Shown: piece by piece, positions 34,643 through 41,893 of the stretch
Numbering within the stretch: position 1 is the stretch's first letter
Layout of the letters: each line of letters opens with the position of its first letter
Origin: a bacterium
Lineage (GTDB): Bacteria > Cyanobacteriota > Vampirovibrionia > Gastranaerophilales > Gastranaerophilaceae
Assembly (NCBI GenBank): GCA_017652265.1
Contig: JAGCBH010000059.1
Coordinates: forward strand, 1 to 42,314
Length of the DNA: 42,314 nt
Direction: 5' to 3'
Program-made: the position numbers and the translations under genes
The notes under the pieces: generated by a model
The model's input: only the letters and a program-made list of their open reading frames with translations
Databases searched by the model: none
What the model was told of the DNA's origin: nothing

Positions 34643-34672
34643 AAAAAATCCCCGAAATTTCGGGGATTTTTT
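34643..34672 (+). terminator. Bidirectional terminator after asd
   Basis: AAATCCCCGAAATTTCGGGG stem followed by six T, with an A-run on the other side, between convergent genes asd and 34685-35044. Confidence 0.93.
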
Positions 34673-34684
34673 ATTCGTTAATTC

Positions 34685-35044
34685 TTATTCAACGGCCCAG
34701 AATTGATACCAAGCTTTTTTCTTTTTCTCTATTTTCTTTTCAACATTTTTCTTTGCATTTTCTTGTTTAGCCTGGGTATCTTTTATTTTCTTATTTAGTT
34801 GCTCTTCTTTTGCCTGTACTTTTTTATTCAGTTCAGTTTCTTTTGCCTTAATTTTTTTGTCCACTTGAGCAGCTTTATTTTCCTGAGCTTTTTGTGTATC
34901 TGCAACTTTCTTTCTCAGGTTAGCTTCTTTTTGAACAACGCCTGAAGTATACTTGTCTACAAGAGTTCCTGTGTAAGTGTCAGCAGCAAACGCCGTACTT
35001 GCTACAAGAGCCAAAGCACTTAATAATACCAATGTTTTTTTCAT
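34685..35044 (-). CDS. Secreted Lys/Gln-rich coiled-coil protein
   Basis: 119 residues from the ATG at 35044, chosen over a further upstream in-frame start because GGAGG sits ahead of it and it begins a textbook signal peptide (MKKTLVLLSALALVASTAFA, cleaved before ADTYTG). The mature part is almost all Lys, Gln, Glu and Ala with 14-residue quasi-repeats (KIKAKETELNKKVQ, QAKEEQLNKKIKDT), so a long extended helix or coiled coil in the periplasm is expected. It ends with an aromatic cap (WYQFWAVE). It may link envelope layers in the manner of Lpp-like helical lipoproteins, although there is no lipobox Cys. Confidence 0.75.
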   Translation of the reverse strand: MKKTLVLLSALALVASTAFAADTYTGTLVDKYTSGVVQKEANLRKKVADTQKAQENKAAQVDKKIKAKETELNKKVQAKEEQLNKKIKDTQAKQENAKKNVEKKIEKKKKAWYQFWAVE

Positions 35045-35187
35045 AATTAACCTCCGTAAAACTACATTATAAAAAATCGACAAGTTGATTTTATCATAAT
35101 CATTAAAAAATTTTCAACGTAAACGAAGTTATTTAATTTATCTTTACATTTATAGCAAAAAAATTTTTTAGGCGTTTTATCTTTCCT

Positions 35188-35862
35188 ATGCACACTACTG
35201 CCGTAACGGATATAAATTTTTCTGCCAAAAATCCACGAATTCGTTTTGCGGATGATTTGGCACGGGAAGTTAATAAACAGTTTCCCACTTTTTCGCTGTC
35301 CAGAACGAAATATTGGCGTAACAGTAAAAAAGTCCAAAATTTTTTAACCGATGAGTCAAAAAGTTGGAACACATACAAAGAAGCGCTACAAACTTATGGT
35401 GAAATAGTATGTTCTAAGAAAAAAAATTATACAAAGTTTAATTTATTAATGGATGCAATAGAAAAATACAGAATGGCAAATTGTTTTGAAAGATCTCTTC
35501 TGGCACTTGTTATGGCAAAATGTGCAGGCTTGAAAAAGTGTTCAATTCGCATAATGAAATATGGAATATTGGATCTTGATCACGCAGTACTGTATGTAGC
35601 AGACGGCAAAAAACCCTACATAATCGATCCGTGGCTGGGCTTTGCCGATTTTGTTCCAAAAGCAATTGAAAGATACAATGGCGAACTTAGGCGTTTTCTG
35701 AAATATTTTCCGGGATACAATAAGCACCTGCGTTTTGCATCAGCAAAAAACGCTTTGGAGTTTCCATGCCCGTCGTTATTGTCAAATAAAGCGCTAACAC
35801 CTTTATCAATTCTAAAGTTTGCGAACACCCGACCGGAATTGTTTATAAAGTACAAACACTAA
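35188..35862 (+). CDS. Tagged Cys-His-Asp hydrolase candidate (papain/transglutaminase-like)
   Basis: 224 residues. INFSAK at 9-14 is the shared N-terminal motif. The core shows a Cys-His-Asp arrangement with family-like spacing: C99 in ANCFERSLLALVMA (Cys at the head of a helix), H132 in LDLDHAVLYVADG (His on a strand) and D147 in YIIDPWLG. This order and the DPW after the Asp are typical of papain-like, YopT/transglutaminase-like enzymes and many secreted cysteine-protease toxins. No membrane helix. No clear ribosome site before the ATG at 35188. It is followed 24 bp later by the tagged RelA/SpoT-type gene, forming a two-gene operon. Enzyme class inferred from motif pattern only. Confidence 0.68.
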   Translation: MHTTAVTDINFSAKNPRIRFADDLAREVNKQFPTFSLSRTKYWRNSKKVQNFLTDESKSWNTYKEALQTYGEIVCSKKKNYTKFNLLMDAIEKYRMANCFERSLLALVMAKCAGLKKCSIRIMKYGILDLDHAVLYVADGKKPYIIDPWLGFADFVPKAIERYNGELRRFLKYFPGYNKHLRFASAKNALEFPCPSLLSNKALTPLSILKFANTRPELFIKYKH

Positions 35863-35886
35863 AACTAATTATTTTGAGGCAAATAA

Positions 35887-37524
35887 GTGAAAATTAACAA
35901 CATTTCAGCATACAATAACAAAAATTATAATATTACCGGTAATAAAAAAACTGATAATAATATTAACTTTGGACAAGTTGTTTTTGATTACAAACTCAGC
36001 AAAATTTTCACATCACCGACTCTTGCCGAGCCTTACGTTGCCGCAATAAAAAAACTGCAGGAGATACCGATAAATCTTAAAGAGATTTTGGATTATAAAA
36101 ATCTCAGTGGTTTAAAAAAAGAAATTGTTGATGAAATTTTCGGCTTAATGGGAGAAGGCGAGGTTCTTAATCACACTGTTTGGCTTAAACCTGTTTTTGA
36201 ATATTTAAACGGCTCTGAGAAACATCCTATACGCTCAGGTATTAAATTGTTCAGTACACTTCCTGCCTGGATCAATGACAGTTACAAACCCGTCAGAGAC
36301 GGCATAAAACTTGAAAAAAAATCACAAATAGGCTTTATTGATAAAGACAAAAGAGTTATAACAGACGAACGTCCATATTATAGCGGAATTACGGAAGAGG
36401 CAAGCGGATATGAAATTTATCCTTCGGGTAAAATCACTTTCAGCGAAGATGTCGGTGCTTGTCTGCCGACTATGGACGGCATAAAAGATATGCTGCGGCT
36501 TTCTTTATCAAGACGTATTGATGATATTTGCGAAGAATTTAAATACCACGACATAAAAAGTTTAAAAGATAATACGGAAAAAGCAAAACAGGAAGCCTTC
36601 AATTATATGCAAACGTTAATATCCGAAAATGCACTTGCAGAAAGTTCCGAATTGAGTGAGGCAGAAAGATTACGTTTGATGTCTGCAAGTTATGGTATCT
36701 TGGAAGATGCTGAAAAGAAACACAATTCTGTTGATTACATAATAAGACGAATGCTGACAAGGGCGGGGGTCAATGTTTCGGACAGCAATGTTTATGCATA
36801 CAGAGTTAAAGGCGAAAGAAATATACATTCTATTTTTAAAAGATTACTAAACAAAATTAAAATTTTGCCGTCTTTACAAAAAGACCTGGATGAAAGCAAT
36901 TTTGCTTCGGCAAAAAAACAATGTTACGATATTTTCGGAGCAAAAGTTAATGCCAAATCGGACGAAGAACTTGAGCGTATTTATAGTGAGCTTTTGGAAT
37001 CAATAAAATCCGGAACAATTAAACCCACACAGGTCATAAATTACCACGGTAAAGGTATAAAACCTATTTTTTCATATGAACAAATGCATAAAATGCTAAT
37101 GATAACAGAAGAAAAAGGACTTGATACAAAATTCACAAACAAAGAGCATAACAGTAAAAGCGGATATACCTCCGTACATATCCGGGCTTATATTGCGGAT
37201 GAACCAGTAGAATTACAAATACGAACCAAGATGGTTGATACAATAGCCCAATATTTGCATTTGTCCTATGATCTTTTTCAGGGAAAAGATGTTCTTTCTT
37301 CATACACACCTGGACAGCAAAAAGTATTAAAGCCGGTCATTAATGAACTCTTAAAAATTAAAAACAACAAAGAACTCAGGACAAAATACAATCAATATAC
37401 GCAAAAGTGTTATGCGGCAGCAAGAGGAAACATTTCAGATTTTCCTACAGTAGAAGAATTCGGATTACCTCAGGCTGTATCAATTGAAAATATGGCAAGA
37501 ATCAGTATTTTTATGGGTGAATAA
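35887..37524 (+). CDS. Tagged RelA/SpoT-domain nucleotide pyrophosphokinase
   Basis: 545 residues, starting at GTG (35887) with GAGG upstream. INFGQ at 26-30 is the shared motif. A ~250-residue region of unknown fold follows, then a RelA/SpoT synthetase domain (~300-460): YRVKGERNIHSIFKRL (R306, K308, S315, matching the GRxKxxxSIxxKM segment), YDIFGAKV (D348, metal Asp), GYTSVHI (Y427, H431) and VELQIRT (E442, Q444, R446), then H458. All residues needed for (p)ppGpp-type pyrophosphate transfer are present. There is no HD hydrolase, TGS or ACT domain, so it is not the housekeeping Rel. It resembles toxic or secreted synthetases in plan. Co-transcribed with the Cys hydrolase. Terminator at 37582. 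Confidence 0.8.
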   Translation: MKINNISAYNNKNYNITGNKKTDNNINFGQVVFDYKLSKIFTSPTLAEPYVAAIKKLQEIPINLKEILDYKNLSGLKKEIVDEIFGLMGEGEVLNHTVWLKPVFEYLNGSEKHPIRSGIKLFSTLPAWINDSYKPVRDGIKLEKKSQIGFIDKDKRVITDERPYYSGITEEASGYEIYPSGKITFSEDVGACLPTMDGIKDMLRLSLSRRIDDICEEFKYHDIKSLKDNTEKAKQEAFNYMQTLISENALAESSELSEAERLRLMSASYGILEDAEKKHNSVDYIIRRMLTRAGVNVSDSNVYAYRVKGERNIHSIFKRLLNKIKILPSLQKDLDESNFASAKKQCYDIFGAKVNAKSDEELERIYSELLESIKSGTIKPTQVINYHGKGIKPIFSYEQMHKMLMITEEKGLDTKFTNKEHNSKSGYTSVHIRAYIADEPVELQIRTKMVDTIAQYLHLSYDLFQGKDVLSSYTPGQQKVLKPVINELLKIKNNKELRTKYNQYTQKCYAAARGNISDFPTVEEFGLPQAVSIENMARISIFMGE

Positions 37525-37581
37525 AAGTTAACTATAACATGAACCGGCAGCAGACATTCTAAAATGTCATAAAACAGACAC

Positions 37582-37610
37582 AAAAAAAGAGCCTTTTGGC
37601 TCTTTTTTTT
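37582..37610 (+). terminator. Bidirectional terminator
   Basis: AAAAAAAGAGCC tttt GGCTCTTTTTTTT between the convergent RelA/SpoT-type gene and the guanidine-modifying enzyme gene. Confidence 0.95.
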
Positions 37611-37616
37611 AATGGA

Positions 37617-39119
37617 TTATTTTGTTATAGTCGGGAATTTGCACATTTCAAAAGAACTGCAATGTGTTCCGCCATCTTCACGCAATAACAAATCATTGAT
37701 AAACTTCATCCATTTACCGGAAAGGCCTATTCTGTCGCTAATCGGAGTTCCCTCAATATCTCCCAAGAAATAAAACTCTTTCATTTCCGGGAACTGTTTT
37801 TGAACCGATGATTTAAATATTTCGTTAAGATTTAGTCCTGCGGCATTTTTTGCTCCGGCATTGGTTATGTAAATATATTCGCCGTTTGGGCGCTGATGAA
37901 CAAGCGCATTCATATAATTTGTATTTCCGGGGCCATGAATACCCGGAACATGAATTATATTTTCGTATCCTAAATCTTTGAGTTCTTTGTATATTACATC
38001 CATTGATGCATAACCGTCAGCTTTGCGATTTTCTTCAAAGGCATTAAGTTCGTCAATAAGTTTTTGATAAGAGCGTTTTTGACGCGGACTTTTTGTAAGA
38101 GTTTGACGGCGTTCCAATAAACTTACAGTTAGCTGCGGATCGTTAACAAGAATAGTTTTTTCATCTATAGGCCGCATAAACATATCAATATGGAATCCCG
38201 GTGATGAAACAACTTTTAACTGGTCAACATCCATATCAAAGTCTGCTGCCAAAGCTTTTCTTGCTTCAACTCTCAGCGCAGCGATATTTTCGTGCATATC
38301 TTCAACAGCTCTTTGTGCACTGCGTTTTAGACCTTCCGGCAAACTTTTATCCATAGTACCGTTTTCTATATCAGGTATACTTGTATAATATTTATGCCAT
38401 CTGTAATCAATTCTTACGGTACCGTTGCTTGCTTCCAAAAGATTTTTTAACTCAATTCCCTGTTTTTCCAAAGCTATTTTAAGAGCGGTATCTTCTATTG
38501 CGTTGCTCCCGACTAGAATATATCTTTCTCCGCCTTTTGTAACGCCGAAGTACGTGTTTCCGCCATCTGCACGTGAAAACATCTTTTTAAACCCGATACC
38601 CATCTGTTTTGCTCTGGATTTCAGTAAACCTTCTTCTGTTTCTCTTATGAGTCCGTGTTCTGCAATCATAGGACGGCCGGAACGATCAACTACATAAATA
38701 CCATTATCCTGCGCCCAGCAGCTCATTTTAACTCTTTCCGGCACCTCTTTATTAACTTTACCGGACAGGTTTTTTAACAGCTTTTTAATTCGGGGAGCCT
38801 TTGAATAGACACGTTTATTGTTTCCCTGATATACTACTTCAAATCCTTCTTTTGCACCGACTTTTTGCAATTGTTTAAATAATTTAGCCTGATAGTAGCT
38901 GATATCAATATGTCCGAATTTTCTGAAATATGTTGAAACAACTGACAATGGCTGCATACATATTTTTTCAATAGGACCGACATTCCCTTTAAAATTCATA
39001 TCGTATTTCGGATTGACAGTATTGGCCGGTTCACTCTCTTTACCCCTGAGATTTTGTTTGAATTTCTGATTACCGGCATTTCGGATGCTGTCATAATAAC
39101 TAATTTTTGAAATACTCAT
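37617..39119 (-). CDS. Tagged guanidine-group-modifying enzyme (agmatine/protein-arginine deiminase fold)
   Basis: 500 residues. MNFKGN at 41-46 is the shared motif. Catalytic positions of the GME superfamily appear in order: D138 in WAQDNGIYVVD (matching WMRDYGP), ADGGN at 184-188 (matching EGGN), H310 and D312 in FHIDMFMRP (matching HVDEF) and C487 in DGGTHCSSFE (matching GGGIHC). This is the Asp-His-Asp-Cys set that attacks the guanidinium carbon of arginine or agmatine, giving citrulline-type products or amidine transfer. Bacterial agmatine deiminases (~360 aa) lack such an N-terminal extension, and the ~150-residue spacing between H310 and C487 holds an insert, so protein-arginine deimination is an attractive alternative. 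AGGGG precedes the ATG. Confidence 0.75.
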   Translation of the reverse strand: MSISKISYYDSIRNAGNQKFKQNLRGKESEPANTVNPKYDMNFKGNVGPIEKICMQPLSVVSTYFRKFGHIDISYYQAKLFKQLQKVGAKEGFEVVYQGNNKRVYSKAPRIKKLLKNLSGKVNKEVPERVKMSCWAQDNGIYVVDRSGRPMIAEHGLIRETEEGLLKSRAKQMGIGFKKMFSRADGGNTYFGVTKGGERYILVGSNAIEDTALKIALEKQGIELKNLLEASNGTVRIDYRWHKYYTSIPDIENGTMDKSLPEGLKRSAQRAVEDMHENIAALRVEARKALAADFDMDVDQLKVVSSPGFHIDMFMRPIDEKTILVNDPQLTVSLLERRQTLTKSPRQKRSYQKLIDELNAFEENRKADGYASMDVIYKELKDLGYENIIHVPGIHGPGNTNYMNALVHQRPNGEYIYITNAGAKNAAGLNLNEIFKSSVQKQFPEMKEFYFLGDIEGTPISDRIGLSGKWMKFINDLLLREDGGTHCSSFEMCKFPTITK

Positions 39120-39248
39120 ATTTACCCCTTATTTTTAAATCTTCATGACCCATTAGGCAACAGCCTAATTACATTCTCTTACAAATACAACGCTTGTAAA
39201 AAATATTTTTGCTATTTTATTAAAAAAAATTTACATCTTATAGCGACT

Positions 39249-39267
39249 AAAAAACAGCCAAACGGCT
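39249..39267 (-). terminator. Minus-strand terminator upstream of the deiminase-fold gene
   Basis: AGCC-AAAC-GGCT stem, followed on the minus strand by GTTTTTT. It would stop transcripts arriving from the tRNA-Lys side. Confidence 0.6.
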
Positions 39268-39324
39268 CATTCTTAAAACAAACGTATCCTGTTAAAACAC
39301 TAATTAATAATTTAAAATAATATA

Positions 39325-39352
39325 TTGAAATTTGCAAAAAATCGGTTAAAAT
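39325..39352 (+). promoter_or_regulatory. Promoter of putative small RNA
   Basis: TTGAAA (39325-39330), 16-bp spacer, TAAAAT (39347-39352). Expected start near 39359, followed by a GC-rich structured stretch and a terminator, with no gene on this strand. Confidence 0.55.
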
Positions 39353-39358
39353 AAGAAT

Positions 39359-39466
39359 AAAGGCGCAGGGTGCGCGAACACCTCAAACCCGTACTTTTAT
39401 AAGAAGTATGACAGAAGAAGTAAAGGGAACTAATACTATCAGTAAAATGATTATTAGTTCTTTTTC
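39359..39466 (+). ncRNA. Putative small RNA with pseudoknot-capable 5' end
   Basis: About 108 nt between a good promoter and a Rho-independent terminator (GAACTAATA ... TATTAGTTC then TTTTT, 39427-39465). The 5' part can form GCGC(A)GGGT GCGC, with the loop GGGT (39368-39371) free to pair with ACCC (39387-39390), an H-type pseudoknot; an alternative is the hairpin GGTG-CGCGAA-CACC. A second helix (TACTT/AAGTA) follows. No 6S, SRP, tmRNA or RNase P signature is recognised, and no plus-strand gene lies downstream. A tiny frame of 24 codons at 39408 overlaps the terminator and is unlikely to be real. Confidence 0.55.
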
Positions 39467-39599
39467 GTTTATTTTATCATAATTGTTTATAATTTTTAAA
39501 AAATTGCTACGACTTATTTACAACTTGAACGGAAAAAATCTTTATATGTAATAACAAAGCAAGGACTTAAAATCCTTGCTATTATTGAGCAATAAAAAA

Positions 39600-39615
39600 T
39601 GCGCTTGGCGCGATT
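39600..39615 (-). repeat. Copy of the tRNA-Lys 3' end
   Basis: Exact 16-base copy of the tRNA-Lys 3' end (39778-39793). Read on the minus strand it is followed by TTTTTT, so with its own GCGC-CAA-GCGC fold it also looks like a short terminator. Confidence 0.85.
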
Positions 39616-39742
39616 GTCTTGCTCGGCGGCGTTAAACGGCATTTCCATATTTTGTTGCAAAACTTCGTTTTTTACAAAATATTCCAGCCTCGGCCGCCTC
39701 GCGCTCAAACGCAAATATACATTCAAACCTTTTGCCTGCCAC

Positions 39743-39778
39743 AAAATAAGAGATAACCTAATGGTTATCTCTTATTTT
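39743..39778 (-). terminator. Terminator of tRNA-Lys
   Basis: Perfect 16-bp arms (AAAATAAGAGATAACC and its complement) with loop ATTA, beginning at the last base of the tRNA and ending in TTTT on the minus strand. Confidence 0.85.
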
Positions 39779-39850
39779 GCGCTTGGCGCGATTCGAACGC
39801 GCGACCTATCCCTTAAAAGGGGAGTGCTCTACCTGCTGAGCTACAAGCGC
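39778..39850 (-). tRNA. tRNA-Lys (TTT)
   Basis: Cloverleaf on the minus strand: acceptor GCGCTTG/CAAGCGC with discriminator A, D-arm GCTC AGCAGGTA GAGC, anticodon stem CTCCC/GGGAT (outermost pair C-T mismatched), loop CTTTTAA (anticodon TTT), T-arm GCGCG TTCGAAT CGCGC. CCA not encoded. Confidence 0.94.
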
Positions 39851-39952
39851 TTATAACTATTCTTACTAACGCAAAACAACCTTTTGGGGGTTAAACTATA
39901 TTTCGGCTGTCTGCGGAAAAATCGTAACAAGAAAACATTTCAAAGTCAAGTG

Positions 39953-40954
39953 TTATTTTAACACCGATTCCAAACAGGGCTTTTTCAAAATTTTATTGAC
40001 GCTATCTAAAACATCATTATAGGTAACGTCTTTTACACACCTTATTCCGTTTTTTTCAATCTTCTTATTACCGACCAAAAGCTCTACATTATCACAATTA
40101 ACAGGCGCCCACATTTTTACAAAATAAGAGTTAAAGAAAATTCCCACAGTTTTTGTACCTTGAGCGTATGAAAAATGGAAAGTTCCGGTATCCATTGAGA
40201 CACAAACTTCTGCGTGCTTTATAATTACTCCTAATTCTGTTATTGATGTTCTGTTAGTTATATTTATAAAATCCGAACCATACTCGGCAAGTTTTCCGCC
40301 CAGCATCAATGCCTTATCCGTACCTACAAGTACCACAGGTAGCGGCGAATTATCAATAAAACATTTTACGTTATCAAAATCCCAGTCCTTAACCAAATCT
40401 TTAGATGTCGGAGACAAAACTATATATGATTCGGGCAACTTGTATTTTTTCAAAACCGCTCTGTCATCAATATCTTTACGCTCATAATGCACCGGCATAT
40501 GCTCAGGTTCAACAAGAGGCTTAAGAAAATCCGAAAAATAATCCGCTTTATAAGTATTTTCTATTTCTTTCTGTGATATAGGACGGCGCATATTTATGAG
40601 TAAATTAAGCGGACTGTTTTTTACCGGCTTGCTTATAATTTTCTTTGCGCCTATCAATTTTGCGGTTATAATGCTTCTTTCGTGTTCGTGTGTAATTATG
40701 CAGTAATCAATTTTTCCTCTGTACGGAAACCCTTTTGCAAATCTGAAATAACCGCCAAAACCTTTATGCTTGCCTTTTTTATCAAATGAATAAATTTCAT
40801 CTACGCAATCAAATCCCAAAGGAACTTCTTCAAAAACCTTATTTACAATAAAAATAATTTTGCTATCAGGAAACTTCTTGCGGATATTTTTGCACAATGC
40901 TTCCACAAGTAGTGTATCGCCAAGAAATCCTAATGATATAACTGCTATGTTCAT
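39953..40954 (-). CDS. Glycosyltransferase family 9 (heptosyltransferase-like)
   Basis: 333 residues with the GT-B layout of ADP-heptose:LPS heptosyltransferases: N-terminal IAVISLGFLGDTLLVEAL (matching the GDxxxxxP-type start), DYCIITHEHERS, then the C-terminal half IVLSPTSKDLVKDWD, PVVLVGTDKA, NITNRTSITELGVIIKHAEVCVSMDTGTFHFSYAQGTKTVGIF (split here). The MDTGTFH stretch holds the donor-binding Asp. No membrane helix; it should act at the inner face of the membrane on lipid-A core or another glycolipid. AAAGG precedes the ATG. With kdsA it supports an LPS-bearing envelope. Confidence 0.88.
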   Translation of the reverse strand: MNIAVISLGFLGDTLLVEALCKNIRKKFPDSKIIFIVNKVFEEVPLGFDCVDEIYSFDKKGKHKGFGGYFRFAKGFPYRGKIDYCIITHEHERSIITAKLIGAKKIISKPVKNSPLNLLINMRRPISQKEIENTYKADYFSDFLKPLVEPEHMPVHYERKDIDDRAVLKKYKLPESYIVLSPTSKDLVKDWDFDNVKCFIDNSPLPVVLVGTDKALMLGGKLAEYGSDFINITNRTSITELGVIIKHAEVCVSMDTGTFHFSYAQGTKTVGIFFNSYFVKMWAPVNCDNVELLVGNKKIEKNGIRCVKDVTYNDVLDSVNKILKKPCLESVLK

Positions 40955-41021
40955 TGTAAACCTTTAGAACCTGATTACCTGAACAATATATCATGAAATT
41001 AAATATTAATAAACAGTTTTT

Positions 41022-41801
41022 TTACCATGTTATATATTTGTTATCTTTTATATTTTCCGTAACTTGCGGTATTTCAAAGGTAAAAGTATTGGAATTCAGG
41101 CTTCCTGTATGATAAATCCTGCCGTTATGAGCTTCTACAACCCTTTTGGAAAGGTATAGCCCCAAACCTGAATTCAAATTAGTTCCGTTTATACTGCCTG
41201 AGGTATATTTTTCAAAAAGCCTGCATTCAAGTTTTTCATCTATCATCGGACTGTTGTTTTCAAATTCAAAAATTATACGTTTTGATTTATTTTTCAAATT
41301 TATCCGAAATTCCGTATTCGGGAACGCATATGATATTCCATTATTAATTATATTTCCGATGACTCTCCGGAGCTGTTTTTTATCACCATAAAGAGTTTTA
41401 TCTTCCGATTTCAAATCACAGTTGTAAATAAATTTTATTTTCTTTTCACCTGCAAGTGCATAATTTTCTCTTATACAGATTTTTATTAATTTATCAACAT
41501 CAAAATTTTCTTTTTCAAGCTTTATAAGTCCGTTTTCATATTTATAAGTCGTAAGAATTGTGCAAAGCATTTCACGCATATATTTGGCGGATTCTATCGT
41601 CAAATCAAGCATCTCTTTTTGCTCATCATTGAGCTTGCCAAACATTCCGCTATTCAGTAGTTCCATACTGCTGATTTGAGCCTGAAGCGGATTCTTCAAG
41701 TCATGCGTCAAGGTACTTATGAATATATCTCTTTGTTTTTCCAAATCCTGAGCGGATTTTTTTATACAATCGCTTTGGTACGAATTATTTACGTTTGCCA
41801 T
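41022..41801 (-). CDS. Sensor histidine kinase (soluble)
   Basis: About 259 residues from the ATG at 41801; a TTG 42 bases upstream also stays in frame, but that TTG forms part of a likely -35 (TTGATT) with TATAAT 18 bp on, placing the start of transcription a few bases before the ATG. The H-box THDLKNPLQ carries the phosphorylated His; the catalytic domain has the N-box NIINNGISYA and the G2 box SGLGLYLSKRVVEAHNG. The G1 box reads ENNSPMI rather than the usual DxGxG. No membrane helix or sensor domain is seen, so it is a cytoplasmic kinase of the HAMP-less type; no response regulator lies beside it within the window. Confidence 0.85.
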   Translation of the reverse strand: MANVNNSYQSDCIKKSAQDLEKQRDIFISTLTHDLKNPLQAQISSMELLNSGMFGKLNDEQKEMLDLTIESAKYMREMLCTILTTYKYENGLIKLEKENFDVDKLIKICIRENYALAGEKKIKFIYNCDLKSEDKTLYGDKKQLRRVIGNIINNGISYAFPNTEFRINLKNKSKRIIFEFENNSPMIDEKLECRLFEKYTSGSINGTNLNSGLGLYLSKRVVEAHNGRIYHTGSLNSNTFTFEIPQVTENIKDNKYITW

Positions 41802-41893
41802 AAAAAAGCACTGATTATAGAATTTATTTTTTTCCTTAATCAAAAAGTATAATATTTCCTGTTAATCTGCAATTACCTGAGTGGGTAATAAAA

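Larger units (their letters stand above)
39600..39793 (-). mobile_element. Candidate tRNA-3'-end-targeting miniature element at tRNA-Lys
   Basis: Counterpart of the tRNA-Gly element. Sixteen bases from the T-loop to the discriminator of tRNA-Lys (39778-39793) recur exactly at 39600-39615, 178 bp apart. On the minus strand the order is: tRNA end, terminator hairpin, GCGCGAG (39704-39698), GCGGC, CGA, GGC-TGGA (39689-39683), an AT-rich hairpin ATATTTTGT/ACAAAATAT, GGAAAT-GCC (39646-39638), GTTTAAC, GCCGC, CGAGCAAGAC (39625-39616), then the tRNA copy. The core order and spacing match the tRNA-Gly element while the paired stems differ. No protein gene fits inside. Mobility is inferred, not shown. 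Confidence 0.6.

Noticed and set aside
39514-39744. 76-residue minus-strand reading frame in the tRNA-Lys element
   Set aside because: It runs through the tRNA 3' copy, the paired stems and the terminator region; sequence constraint follows the structure, not codons, and there is no ribosome site.
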